NCBI RefSeq assembly: GCF_034424525.1
Contig: NZ_CP139979.1
Span: 1,054,001 to 1,118,000 of the forward strand
Reading direction: 5' to 3'
Source of the DNA: Sphingobium yanoikuyae
Lineage (GTDB): Bacteria > Pseudomonadota > Alphaproteobacteria > Sphingomonadales > Sphingomonadaceae
DNA: 64,000 bases
Made by a program: the position numbers and the translations under genes. This document shows positions 31,475-40,167 of this stretch, piece by piece; positions within the stretch are counted from its first letter, which is position 1; every line of letters begins with the position of its first letter. The notes under the pieces were generated by a model. The model worked only from the letters and a program-made list of their open reading frames with translations. It was not told the origin of the DNA and did not search any database.

Positions 31475-32770
31475 ATGACCGATTCGATCGAATCCGGCGC
31501 TGTGGCGGACGGGCAGGGACGCAACCTGCCGCCGCTGCAGCTGCATGTGCCCGAGCCGCCCGCGCGGCCCGGTGAAAGCGCGGACTTCACCCATTTCGAC
31601 ATTCCCGCGGCCGACGCGGCGCCGCGCCCGGACGAGGCGACCCACCCGTCGCAGATGCGTGACTTCGCCTATGGGCTGGTCCGGGTGCTGGATGAGGATG
31701 GCCGTGCGGTCGGCGCCTGGGATCCCAAGCTGCCGGCGGACACGCTGCTCAGGATGCTGCGCTACATGGCGCTGACCCGCGCCTTTGACGGCCGCATGTT
31801 CCGTGCCCAGCGCCAGGGCAAGACCAGCTTCTACATGAAGTCGACCGGCGAGGAGGCGGTGTCGATCGGCGCGGCGCTTGCCCTGTCGCGCGACGACATG
31901 TGCTTCCCCTCCTATCGCCAGCAGGGCATATTGATCGCGCGCGACTGGTCCATCGTCGACATGATGAACCAGATCTATTCGAACAAGGGCGACCGGATGA
32001 AGGGGCGCCAGCTGCCGATCATGTATTCGGCGCGCGAGGCCGGCTTCTTCTCCATTTCCGGCAATCTCACCACCCAATATCCACAGGCCGTGGGCTGGGC
32101 GATGGCGAGCGCGGCCAAGGGCGACACCCGCATCGCCGCCACCTGGTGCGGCGAGGGCTCGACCGCGGAGGGCGACTTCCATTCGGCCTGCACCTTCGCC
32201 AGCGTCTATCGCGCCCCGGTCATCATGAATGTGGTGAACAACCAGTGGGCGATCAGCAGCTTCTCCGGCTTTGCCGGGGCAGAGGCGACCACCTTCGCCG
32301 CGCGCGCGATCGGCTATGGCATTGCCGGGCTGCGCGTCGACGGCAATGACGTGCTGGCCGTCTATGCCGCCACCCGCTGGGCTGCCGATCGCGCCCGCGC
32401 CAATGGCGGCCCGACCCTGATCGAGCATTTCACCTATCGCGTCGAAGGGCACAGCACGTCGGACGATCCGACCGCCTATCGCTCGGCCGAGGAAAGCAGC
32501 AAATGGCCGCTTGGCGATCCGATCGCGCGGCTGAAGCAGCATTGCATCACGCTGGGCATCTGGGACGAGGAACGCCACGCCGCGATGGACCAGGAACTGG
32601 CCGAGATGGTCCGCGACGCCGCGCGCGACGCGGAAAAGAACGGCATATTGGGCCATGGCCTCCACCATCCGATGGAAAGCATGTTCCAGGACGTGTTCGA
32701 GGACATGCCCTGGCACCTGAAAGAACAGCAGCAGCAGATGCTCGACGAATGGAAGGCGGCAGGGCTGTGA
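31475..32770 (+). CDS. bkdA1: Branched-chain 2-oxoacid dehydrogenase E1 component, alpha subunit
   Basis: A 431-residue thiamine-diphosphate enzyme subunit. The start at 31475 has AGGAGG 6 bp upstream. An N-terminal extension of ~80 residues precedes the E1-alpha core (MALTRAFDGRMFRAQRQGKTSFYMKSTGEEAV), CFPSYRQQG, the ThDP/Mg site WCGEGSTAEGDFH...NNQWAIS, and the phosphorylation-loop region YRVEGHSTSDDPTAYRS. That loop and the QGILIARDW block favour branched-chain over pyruvate substrates. It forms a complex with the two genes downstream; no E3 gene is in the window. Confidence 0.93.
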   Translation: MTDSIESGAVADGQGRNLPPLQLHVPEPPARPGESADFTHFDIPAADAAPRPDEATHPSQMRDFAYGLVRVLDEDGRAVGAWDPKLPADTLLRMLRYMALTRAFDGRMFRAQRQGKTSFYMKSTGEEAVSIGAALALSRDDMCFPSYRQQGILIARDWSIVDMMNQIYSNKGDRMKGRQLPIMYSAREAGFFSISGNLTTQYPQAVGWAMASAAKGDTRIAATWCGEGSTAEGDFHSACTFASVYRAPVIMNVVNNQWAISSFSGFAGAEATTFAARAIGYGIAGLRVDGNDVLAVYAATRWAADRARANGGPTLIEHFTYRVEGHSTSDDPTAYRSAEESSKWPLGDPIARLKQHCITLGIWDEERHAAMDQELAEMVRDAARDAEKNGILGHGLHHPMESMFQDVFEDMPWHLKEQQQQMLDEWKAAGL

Positions 32771-32793
32771 GGGCGCCTGCGTCCACCAACGCC

Positions 32794-32876
32794 GTCATCC
32801 CAGCGAAGGCTGGGATCTCCCTTCTTCTGAAGGGCAGCACGAAGAAAAATGAGATGCCAGCCTACGCTGGCATGAC
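32794..32876. repeat. REPIN-like inverted repeat pair between bkdA1 and bkdA2
   Basis: Two 26-bp arms in opposite orientation at 32794-32819 and 32851-32876 match except at a few positions. Each arm is itself a small hairpin (CCAGCGAAGGCTGG, CCAGCCTACGCTGG). The GTCAT...CAGCG.AGGCTGG pattern is a well-known dispersed extragenic repeat in proteobacteria. It fills nearly the whole 126-bp gap inside the bkd operon and could affect expression of the downstream subunits. Confidence 0.7.
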
Positions 32877-32896
32877 GAATGGAGAGGAGTCGCATC

Positions 32897-33943
32897 ATGG
32901 CAGATGATGTGATGGAGGTTGTGGCTGAAACCCAGCAGATGAACATGATCCAGGCGATCAACAGCGCGCTGGACGTGATGATGGGCCGCGACCCCGATGT
33001 CGTGGTGATGGGCGAGGATGTCGGCTATTTCGGCGGCGTGTTCCGCGCCACCGCCGGCCTCCAGCAGAAATATGGCAAGAACCGCGTGTTCGACACGCCG
33101 ATCACCGAATGCGGCATCATCGGCGTTGCGGTCGGCATGGGCGCCTATGGCCTGCGGCCGGTGCCCGAAATCCAGTTCGCCGACTATATCTATCCCGCGC
33201 TCGACCAGTTGGTGAGCGAGGCGGCGCGGCTGCGCTATCGTTCGGCCGGCGAGTTCATCTCGCCGATGACGGTGCGCTCGCCCTTCGGCGGCGGCATCTT
33301 CGGCGGCCAGACCCACAGCCAGAGCCCGGAAGGCATCTTCACCCATGTGTCCGGGGTCAAGACGGTGATCCCGTCCACCCCCTATGATGCAAAGGGCCTG
33401 CTGATCGCCGCGATCGAGGATAATGACCCGGTCATCTTCTTCGAACCCAAGCGCATCTATAACGGCCCGTTCGACGGCCATTATGACACGCCGGCCAAGA
33501 GCTGGGCGGGCCATGCAGATGCGCAGGTGCCGCAGGGCTATTATCGCATCGACCTGGGCAAGGCGCGGATCGCCCGACCCGGCGCGGCGCTGACCATCCT
33601 CTGTTATGGCACGATGGTCCATGTCGTCGAAAATACCGTGGCGAAGCTGGGCATCGATGCCGAAATCGTCGACCTGCGCAGCCTGGTGCCGCTCGACATC
33701 GACACGATCGAGGCGTCGGTCAGGAAGACCGGCCGCTGCCTGATCGTGCATGAAGCGACGCGGACGTCTGGCTTTGGCGCCGAACTGTCGGCGCTGGTGC
33801 AGGAACGCTGCTTCTACCATCTCGAAGCGCCGATCGAGCGCGTCACCGGCTTCGACACGCCCTATCCGCACAGTCTGGAATGGGCCTATTTCCCCGGCCC
33901 CGTGCGCATCCGCGAAGCCATCAACAAGATCATGAAGGATTAA
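32897..33943 (+). CDS. bkdA2: Branched-chain 2-oxoacid dehydrogenase E1 component, beta subunit
   Basis: A 348-residue subunit. The start at 32897 has GAGGAG upstream. E1-beta motifs: NMIQAINSALD, VVVMGEDVGYFGGVFRATAGLQ, RVFDTPITECGIIGVAVGMG, PEIQFADYIYPALDQL, RSPFGGGIFGGQTHSQSPEG and the C-terminal VTGFDTPYPHSLEW. Spaced 5 bp from the E2 gene. It completes the E1 heterotetramer with bkdA1. Confidence 0.94.
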   Translation: MADDVMEVVAETQQMNMIQAINSALDVMMGRDPDVVVMGEDVGYFGGVFRATAGLQQKYGKNRVFDTPITECGIIGVAVGMGAYGLRPVPEIQFADYIYPALDQLVSEAARLRYRSAGEFISPMTVRSPFGGGIFGGQTHSQSPEGIFTHVSGVKTVIPSTPYDAKGLLIAAIEDNDPVIFFEPKRIYNGPFDGHYDTPAKSWAGHADAQVPQGYYRIDLGKARIARPGAALTILCYGTMVHVVENTVAKLGIDAEIVDLRSLVPLDIDTIEASVRKTGRCLIVHEATRTSGFGAELSALVQERCFYHLEAPIERVTGFDTPYPHSLEWAYFPGPVRIREAINKIMKD

Positions 33944-33948
33944 GCGTC

Positions 33949-35244
33949 ATGGCGCTGTTCACATTCAAGCTGCCGGACATTGGCGAAGGCATTGCGCAAG
34001 CGGAGATTGTCGGCTGGCACGTTCAGGTCGGCGACCGGGTCGAGGAAGACCAGCCGATTGCCGACATGATGACCGACAAGGCGACGGTCGAGATGGAAAG
34101 CCCGGTCGCGGGCACCGTCGTGCGTCTGGCGGGTGAACCCGGCGATCAGGTGTCGATCGGATCGATGCTGGTGGAGATCGAGACGGAAGGCGAGGGGGCG
34201 TCTGCCGCACCCGCGCCGACGGTCGAAACGGTCGAGGCCTCCATTGATGCTCCCCTCCCTTCCAGGGAGGGGCCGGGGGTGGGTGGCGAGCAAAGCGAGC
34301 TGCCTGCCGTTGAGCCAGAAGCACCGGCTTCGCCGGTACCCACCCCTAACCCCTCCCTGGAAGGGAGGGGGCCTGATGCTGCCGCGCCCATCCTCGCGTC
34401 CCCCGCCGTCCGCGCACGCGCCAGGGAACTGGGTGTCGATCTCGCCCTGGTGAAGCCGAACGGCGACCATATCCGCCACACCGATCTCGACGCCTATCTG
34501 CTCTACGGTTCGGGGCAGGGTTATCGCCCCGCTGGTCGCACGGCACCGCGCGCCGACGAGCAGGTGAAGGTGATCGGCATGCGCCGCCGCATTGCCGAGA
34601 ATATGGCCGCGTCCAAGCGCCACATTCCGCACTTCACCTATGTCGAGGAAATCGACGTCACCGCGCTGGAGGAGGCGCGGGCACAGCTTAACGCCCATCG
34701 CGGCGATCGGCCCAAACTCACCATGCTGCCGCTGCTGATCGTGGCGATCTGCAAGACGCTGCCCGACTTCCCGATGCTCAACGCCCGTTATGATGACGAG
34801 GCGGGCGTGGTGACGCGCCATGGCGCCGTCCATCTTGGCATGGCGACGCAGACCGATGCGGGGCTGATGGTGCCGGTGATCCGCGACGCGCAGGACAGGA
34901 ATGTCTGGCAGCTGGCGACCGAGATCCGCCGTCTCGCCGACGCCGCGCGCAGCGGCAAGGCAACCTCGGCCGAGCTGTCGGGCTCCACCCTGACCCTGAC
35001 CTCGCTGGGCCCGCTCGGCGGCATCGCCACCACCCCGGTCATCAACCGGCCCGAAGTGGCGATCATCGGCCCCAACCGCGTGATCGAGCGCCCGATGTTC
35101 CGGGGCAAGGAGATCGTCGCGGCAAAGCTGATGAACCTGTCGATCAGCTGCGACCATCGCGTCGTCGACGGATGGGATGCGGCCAGCTTCGTCCAGGCGG
35201 TGCGCAAGCTGCTGGAAACGCCGGTCCTGCTGTTCGAGGGCTGA
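33949..35244 (+). CDS. bkdB: Branched-chain 2-oxoacid dehydrogenase E2 (dihydrolipoamide acyltransferase)
   Basis: A 431-residue E2 with one lipoyl domain (residues 1-80, lipoylated K44 in MTDKATVEM), a linker, the E1/E3-binding domain (~148-185, ASPAVRARARELGVDL) and the acyltransferase core with SCDHRVVDGWDA near residue 395-405. Residues ~101-141 of the linker are encoded by a long inverted repeat (see separate entry). The domain order is complete and the frame is intact. Confidence 0.94.
   Translation: MALFTFKLPDIGEGIAQAEIVGWHVQVGDRVEEDQPIADMMTDKATVEMESPVAGTVVRLAGEPGDQVSIGSMLVEIETEGEGASAAPAPTVETVEASIDAPLPSREGPGVGGEQSELPAVEPEAPASPVPTPNPSLEGRGPDAAAPILASPAVRARARELGVDLALVKPNGDHIRHTDLDAYLLYGSGQGYRPAGRTAPRADEQVKVIGMRRRIAENMAASKRHIPHFTYVEEIDVTALEEARAQLNAHRGDRPKLTMLPLLIVAICKTLPDFPMLNARYDDEAGVVTRHGAVHLGMATQTDAGLMVPVIRDAQDRNVWQLATEIRRLADAARSGKATSAELSGSTLTLTSLGPLGGIATTPVINRPEVAIIGPNRVIERPMFRGKEIVAAKLMNLSISCDHRVVDGWDAASFVQAVRKLLETPVLLFEG
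34250..34371. repeat. Palindromic repeat inserted in frame within the E2 gene linker
   Basis: The 5' arm (34250-34284, containing CCCCTCCCTTCCAGGGAGGG) and 3' arm (34337-34371) are inverted copies with ~3 mismatches in 33 bp, spaced by about 52 bp. Each arm contains its own hairpin. It encodes PLPSREGPGVG and TPNPSLEGRG in the flexible linker, so it is tolerated in frame. This resembles the protein-coding palindromic elements known from Rickettsia, and similar repeats are widespread in sphingomonad genomes to my knowledge. Confidence 0.75.
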
Positions 35245-35292
35245 TGAATGCACGGGATCGGGGCGGCCATTGTCGCCCCGGTCCAGCCTGCG

Positions 35293-35763
35293 TCAGCGCA
35301 CCTGCGCCCGATAGGTCAGCCGTCCCGATTGTCCCGGTGCCACGCTGTCGGGCAGGCGCCAGCGTATATGGGTAATATCCTCGGGCGTGGCGCGGCGGAC
35401 ACCGCCCAGCGGCGTCGGCAGCCATAATTGATCCAGTCGACCCCAATGGGCGCCGCCATCGACCGATGCCTGCATGGCGGGATCGGTCAGGTCGAGCAGG
35501 GTGCCGCGCGGCACCTGGCGAACCACGGTCAGCCCATGGGCCGTCCGGCTGCCTTCATGGCGCCAGTCGACCACGACGATCAGCTGGTCGCCCGACATGG
35601 CGCGTTCGGCATTGGCGATGGTGCGGCGCGGGCGGCCATTAATGTCGGTCTGCACCCGTTCGACGAAGGTCCGGCTGTCGAGCCGCATATCCTGCGCCCC
35701 GGCCTGCCAGGATGCGGTCATGCCTGCGATCAGGCCCAGTCCCGCGATCAACCCTCTTGCCAT
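35293..35763 (-). CDS. Secreted hypothetical protein
   Basis: A 156-residue exported protein with a signal peptide (cleavage after AGA, residue ~23). The mature part looks beta-rich: FVERVQTDINGRPRRTIA, DQLIVVVDWRHEGSRTAHGLTVVRQVPRGT, ending in GQSGRLTYRAQVR, which resembles DUF11-like (repeat-domain) proteins that begin statements about sequence with N..V.V.D..P.gt. It converges with bkdB (48 bp gap). No function proposed. Confidence 0.7.
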   Translation of the reverse strand: MARGLIAGLGLIAGMTASWQAGAQDMRLDSRTFVERVQTDINGRPRRTIANAERAMSGDQLIVVVDWRHEGSRTAHGLTVVRQVPRGTLLDLTDPAMQASVDGGAHWGRLDQLWLPTPLGGVRRATPEDITHIRWRLPDSVAPGQSGRLTYRAQVR

Positions 35764-35928
35764 GCGATATCCCCCTTATCGAATGTCCGCATCTCCTACG
35801 GCCAGTCTCCCCAATATTTGGTTAAGCCACTGTTTGCCGTCTTCCTGAAGTGATTCGCCGATGGCATTTGACCGGCCGCAGCGCCGGGTGCAGAGCGACA
35901 TGGCGAATGCACAGGGGACGGATAGGGC

Positions 35929-37083
35929 GTGACCACCAACGAGGAACTGGAAGTCAATCGGCGGCGCGACCGTTTGCTGGCGTCGATCGCCTTGTCCTCG
36001 GGCGTCGGCCTGTTGCTGGCCTTGCCCTTCGCTCTGCGCGCGGGCGCCGAATTTTTCCTGCCGCTGACGGCTGCTCTGGTGATCGCGATCGCGCTGGTGC
36101 CGCTGCTCGAATGGCTGGAGCGGCGCGGGCTCCCCTCGGGCCTGTCGGCGCTGCTGGCGGTCGTCGCCTTCCTCAGCGTCGCCAATACCGCGCTGGTGCT
36201 GATCGTGGTGCCGGCGACCGACTGGTTCCGCATCCTGCCCCAGCGCCTACCCAAGATTCAGGCGACGCTGGCGCCGCTCATCGATTTCTATTCCCAGGCC
36301 CAGCGATTCGTCGACGAAACCGTCCAGATGCTGGTCGCGGGGCCGGCATCGGTCGCGCACCGGGCCGCGGTGGAAACGCCCGGATCGCTGCTGCAGTTCG
36401 CGGCCGCCTCCGCCCCGTCGGCGATCATCCAGATGGTGTTCGCGCTGCTCATCATCTATTTCTTCCTTGCCGGCTGGACCCGGCTGCGCCGCCGCACGAT
36501 CAACAGCCGGGGCAGTTTCGACGGCGCCATGGCGGTTGCGCGGGTGATCCAGAATGTGGTCGACGCCACCTCCGCCTATGTGATGACGATCGCCACCATC
36601 AACCTGTGCCTGGGGCTCGCCGTGGCGTTGGCGCTCTGGCTGATCGGCATGCCCTCGCCCTGGATGTGGGGTGGCATCGTCGCATTGCTCAACTTCATTC
36701 CCTATTTCGGGCCGATGCTGGCCGCCGTGCTGCTGGCGCTGGGCGGCCTCATGGTGTTCGACGATGTCTGGACGGCGCTGCTGCCCGCCTTTCTCCAGAT
36801 CGGCTTCCATCTGGTGGAGGCCAATGTCATCACGCCCACCATCCTTGGCCGTCGCCTGACGATGAACCCACTGCTGATTCTCGTCTCGCTGACCTTCTGG
36901 GGCTGGGTCTGGGGCACGCCCGGCGCGCTGCTCGGCGTGCCGTTGCTCATCATCGTGCAGACCGTCGTGGCCGCGGCCGGCACCCCGGATATCGCCGGTT
37001 TCCTGTTTGAGCAGGGAACGCTGACGGTCAGCCGTCGCAAAGAAAATGCAACAAGTGAAGAAACTGATGGCGAGGACGGTTGA
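35929..37083 (+). CDS. AI-2E family transporter (PerM-like permease)
   Basis: A 384-residue membrane protein starting at a GTG. Hydrophobic segments are at about residues 17-35, 38-57, 62-86, then a soluble stretch, followed by four or five more (~165-185, 210-245, 255-300, 320-350). The family signatures IYFFLAGW and WGGIVALLNFIPYFGPML...QIGFHLVEANVITPTILGRRLTMNPLLI are present. Substrate unknown; members are often mis-annotated as autoinducer-2 exporters. It stands alone before the tRNA-Asp genes. Confidence 0.88.
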   Translation: MTTNEELEVNRRRDRLLASIALSSGVGLLLALPFALRAGAEFFLPLTAALVIAIALVPLLEWLERRGLPSGLSALLAVVAFLSVANTALVLIVVPATDWFRILPQRLPKIQATLAPLIDFYSQAQRFVDETVQMLVAGPASVAHRAAVETPGSLLQFAAASAPSAIIQMVFALLIIYFFLAGWTRLRRRTINSRGSFDGAMAVARVIQNVVDATSAYVMTIATINLCLGLAVALALWLIGMPSPWMWGGIVALLNFIPYFGPMLAAVLLALGGLMVFDDVWTALLPAFLQIGFHLVEANVITPTILGRRLTMNPLLILVSLTFWGWVWGTPGALLGVPLLIIVQTVVAAAGTPDIAGFLFEQGTLTVSRRKENATSEETDGEDG

Positions 37084-37124
37084 CAGCTTGGCCGGACCCG
37101 CATAGACGGCCGCCCACACCGAAC

Positions 37125-37201
<77 letters not shown>

Positions 37202-37281
37202 CTTTCCCTGACCGGAAAGTCGGAAGGTAAACAGATTTGCATCATCTGGTGACCATGGGTCACGATAGGATGCCGCCCTGC

Positions 37282-37358
<77 letters not shown>

Positions 37359-37459
37359 CTTCATTCCCGAAGTGATCCGATCGCCAGACGATCCTTTTTC
37401 CTCACATCGATACAGGCCAGCGGGCTGACACCAACGGCATCGGCCCGTGACGATTCGTC

Positions 37460-38191
37460 TCAGAGATGCTCGCCGGTCACATGCGGCGGCAGCGGTTCGT
37501 TGGCGAGCCAGCGATAGACGCCGCCGGCGGCCAGCGCGCCGATGATCGGCGCCACCCAGAACAGCCAGAGCTGATGCAGGGCCAGTCCGCCGACCAGCAG
37601 GGCAGGACCGGTGCTGCGCGCCGGATTGACCGATGTGTTGGTGACCGGGATGCTGATCAGGTGGATCAGCGTCAGCGCCAGGCCGATCGCGATCGGGGCA
37701 AAGCCCGCCGGCGCGCGGCTGTCGGTCGCGCCCAGGATGACGCTCAGGAAGCCGAAGGTCAGCACCATCTCGATCGCCAGCCCTGATTCGAGCGTGTAGC
37801 CGCCAGGCGAATGCAGGCCATAGCCGTTGACCGCCAGGCCGTTGGGCGCCAACTCATAGCCCGGCTGGCCGCTGGCGATGAACAGCAGTAGGGCGGCTGC
37901 GATCACCGCGCCCACCAGTTGCACGACGATATAGGGGGCGATGTCGCGGGCCGGGAAGCGTCCGCCGGCCCACAGGCCGACCGTCACCGCCGGGTTGAGG
38001 TGGCAGCCCGAAATATGGCCGATGGAAAAGGCCATGGTCAGCACCGTGAGGCCGAAGGCCAGCGCCACGCCCAACAGGCCGATGCCGACATCGGGAAAGG
38101 CCGCCGCCAGCACGGCGCTGCCGCACCCGCCGAACACCAGCCAGAATGTGCCGAAACATTCGGCAAACAACCGCTTGCTCAATGGAACCAT
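37460..38191 (-). CDS. aqpZ: Aquaporin Z
   Basis: A 243-residue water channel with six membrane helices and both NPA loops ([17 protein letters not shown] and [16 protein letters not shown]). The selectivity-filter residues expected for a water channel are in place: His in [11 protein letters not shown], Thr before the second NPA and Arg in NPARS. The start at 38191 has AGGAGG 6 bp upstream. The 256 bp beyond it, towards the DUF2842 gene, hold no gene I can support. Confidence 0.95.
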   Translation of the reverse strand: MVPLSKRLFAECFGTFWLVFGGCGSAVLAAAFPDVGIGLLGVALAFGLTVLTMAFSIGHISGCHLNPAVTVGLWAGGRFPARDIAPYIVVQLVGAVIAAALLLFIASGQPGYELAPNGLAVNGYGLHSPGGYTLESGLAIEMVLTFGFLSVILGATDSRAPAGFAPIAIGLALTLIHLISIPVTNTSVNPARSTGPALLVGGLALHQLWLFWVAPIIGALAAGGVYRWLANEPLPPHVTGEHL

Positions 38192-38447
38192 CAACGCCTC
38201 CTGTTGCACTGTGCGCCTGCCACCGGACATGGCTTGGGACCGGTGCGGGGTGGCGCCGCCCGGAGAATGCAGGATGATCGAAGGGAGCGGTCCGCGGCAT
38301 GGGCGGCCGATGCTGGTGACTGGCGCATGGACATGCCGTTGCCCCCGTTTCCGGCGAGCCGCCGGCATCGCGCTAAGCCGCGATGCGTCCGCTATGGTCG
38401 CCTAACGCTCAGGGATAAGGCGAAAAGCCATGGGCTGGGCATCGGGA

Positions 38448-38690
38448 TTAACCCTGACGCCAGCGCCCCGTTTCCATCCAGGCGAGCAGCCGCCGCAGCG
38501 GCAGGATCCAGATCCAGATCAGGCCCAGGACAATATAGACCGGCACCTGGCCCCACATCGGCAACTGGCCGATCAGCGGCGACAGGCTGCCGACCAGCAC
38601 GGCCCAGCCCAGGATCAGCCCCAGGATCGCGAACATGCCGGCCGGCTTGCGCCAGCTGGGCTGATGATAATGGCGCGGGTCGATGCTCAT
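38448..38690 (-). CDS. DUF2842 small membrane protein
   Basis: An 80-residue protein (start MSIDPRHYHQPSWRKPAGMF) with two hydrophobic helices (about residues 18-38 and 47-66) and a basic end, LLAWMETGRWRQG, matching the alphaproteobacterial DUF2842 family. It follows the 5-formyl-THF cyclo-ligase gene by 5 bp on the same strand. Function unknown. Confidence 0.8.
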   Translation of the reverse strand: MSIDPRHYHQPSWRKPAGMFAILGLILGWAVLVGSLSPLIGQLPMWGQVPVYIVLGLIWIWILPLRRLLAWMETGRWRQG

Positions 38691-38695
38691 CGGGG

Positions 38696-39277
38696 TCAGG
38701 CTGCCTCGATCACGGCGGTTTCGGTCAGGATCATGTCGAGCGGCAGATCCCACGGGTCGGCCGGCACATCATCCAGTTCCTGCGCCGACCAGGCAAGGCC
38801 GACGCGCAAGGCATCGGGATGGCGGGCAAAGGCGCGGTCATAATAGCCGCCACCCTGGCCAAGGCGGTTCATCCGCTGGTCGAAACCCAGCAGCGGCGCG
38901 ATGATGACATCCGGCACCACCGCACCGCCGGATGGCTCGGGGTGGCTGGTGCCGAACAGGCCGGGGAACAGCTGGTCCTCCGGGCGCCACAGCAGGAAGT
39001 CCATGCTGCCCAGCCGATCGAGCACGCGCGGCAATGCCACCTGCTTGCCCATCACGCCCAGTTGCGGGGCCAGACGCTGCGCTGGCGCCTCGTCATCCAG
39101 TGCCATGTAGAGCGCGATCACCTGCGCGTCGGCGATGCGCTGGGCGAGCGGAGAGGGGACGGCCTTGAACGCCAGCCTGTGGGTCAGCGCGTCGAGCGAG
39201 GCGACGAAATTGCGCCGTCGCTGCCGGGCGATCGCGCGCAGGGTCGACTTGTCGGCGGCATCACTGTCGTCGGGCAT
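38696..39277 (-). CDS. 5-formyltetrahydrofolate cyclo-ligase
   Basis: A 193-residue enzyme that turns 5-formyl-THF into methenyl-THF with ATP. The start at 39277 gives MPDDSDAADKSTLRAIARQRRRN, the usual helix. The C-terminal PLLGFDQRMNRLGQGGGYYDR holds the nucleotide loop GGGYYDR; LDDVPADPWDLPLDMILTE is also typical. It lies just downstream of the 6S RNA gene, as ygfA does after ssrS in E. coli, so the two probably share a transcript. Confidence 0.94.
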   Translation of the reverse strand: MPDDSDAADKSTLRAIARQRRRNFVASLDALTHRLAFKAVPSPLAQRIADAQVIALYMALDDEAPAQRLAPQLGVMGKQVALPRVLDRLGSMDFLLWRPEDQLFPGLFGTSHPEPSGGAVVPDVIIAPLLGFDQRMNRLGQGGGYYDRAFARHPDALRVGLAWSAQELDDVPADPWDLPLDMILTETAVIEAA

Positions 39278-39305
39278 GGGGTGCCTTTGCTGGTAGGGGC
39301 AGGGT

Positions 39306-39464
39306 GACGGGACCGCCTTGGCCGTGTGCTGGAATATCCTCTGACGCCTCAACGTCAGGTGGGGACCATGTAGATCGGGCCAGAGCCCGCCCAGGGACAG
39401 CCCCCGTGGATGTGATTATCGCCTCAGGGATGTTCGCTAAAGCTCGCACCAGGCAGTGCCCGTC
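39306..39464 (-). ncRNA. ssrS: 6S RNA
   Basis: On the minus strand, the 196-bp gap between zapA and the cyclo-ligase folds as 6S RNA. The terminal stem is GACGGG-C-ACTGCCT paired with AGGCGGT-CCCGTC, giving a ~159-nt transcript. Inside it lies CCTGAGGCGATAAT, similar to the CCTGAGCCGATATT of E. coli 6S. The zapA-ssrS-ygfA gene order is conserved across proteobacteria. 6S RNA binds sigma70 RNA polymerase in stationary phase. Confidence 0.85.
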
Positions 39465-39473
39465 TCCGCCAAT

Positions 39474-39809
39474 CTAGGCGTCGGCGGCGCGGGCGGCAAG
39501 AGCCTCGCTCAGCTTTTCTACGCGCGCGGCCAATGCCTCGACCGCGCGGGCGGCCGGCTCGTCATCGCCATCCAGCGCCAGTTGCTCCTGTCGGCCCGCT
39601 GCGGCGCGCTTCAGTTCGTTGAGTTCGTCCGCCATGAACAGCGCCGCGAACAGCAGCGTGCGCACCTCGGTCAGGCCCGGCGTGCTGCGCTGCGCCTGAT
39701 AGGCCTTGTCCTCGATGATCTGGGCCAGATGCGCCATATGCGCTTCCTCGCCATCGCGGCAACGCAGCTGATAGGGGCGGCCGGCGATCTGCAGCATGAT
39801 TTCAGCCAT
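39474..39809 (-). CDS. zapA: Cell division protein ZapA
   Basis: A 111-residue protein with the ZapA globular head (MAEIMLQIAGRPYQLRCRDGEEAHMAHLAQIIEDKAYQ), a long helix with LLFAALFMADELNELK, and a C-terminal coiled-coil (AVEALAARVEKLSEALAAR). It bundles FtsZ filaments. The start overlaps the upstream coiled-coil gene by 8 bp. Confidence 0.93.
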   Translation of the reverse strand: MAEIMLQIAGRPYQLRCRDGEEAHMAHLAQIIEDKAYQAQRSTPGLTEVRTLLFAALFMADELNELKRAAAGRQEQLALDGDDEPAARAVEALAARVEKLSEALAARAADA

Positions 39810-39993
39810 CGGCGCGCCCTCGCAATTCTCCGATGAGATCGTCCAGCGATTGCAATGCCGCCTGGGCGGCCATCTGGTCGATGCCGGAATTGCCATGGGG
39901 GACAGCCTGCGAAAGGCTGGCCACATTCTGTTCAAGCCGACTGATCGCGCGCTCCAGCGTGCCGATCGCCTGCATCATGCGGTCGCTTGCCAT
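39802..39993 (-). CDS. ZauP-like coiled-coil protein encoded upstream of zapA
   Basis: A 63-residue protein, MASDRMMQAIGTLERAISRLEQNVASL..., followed by MAAQAALQSLDDLIGEL: two helices with heptad spacing and no membrane segment. It overlaps zapA. In Caulobacter a coiled-coil partner named ZauP (ZapA upstream protein) occupies this position and helps focus the Z-ring. Position and fold agree; sequence orthology was not tested. Confidence 0.65.
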   Translation of the reverse strand: MASDRMMQAIGTLERAISRLEQNVASLSQAVPHGNSGIDQMAAQAALQSLDDLIGELRGRADG

Positions 39994-40167
39994 ATTTTCT
40001 GCATAGCCAATGTTTTCGCCTTGCAAAAGCGCTGTTTGGACGGCTTGCCGCGCACCACGCCCCGCCTGCGGTTGACGCATGGGGATTGACGCGACAAAGG
40101 GAACCCAAATCGACTCGCCCGTTCGCGCGGGCCGTTCCATGCCAGTCATGAAAGACATCTTCCCGCT

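Noticed and set aside
31448..32716. A 422-codon minus-strand open frame opposite the E1 alpha gene
   Set aside because: The plus-strand frame has full E1 alpha motifs; the minus frame has none and no ribosome site.
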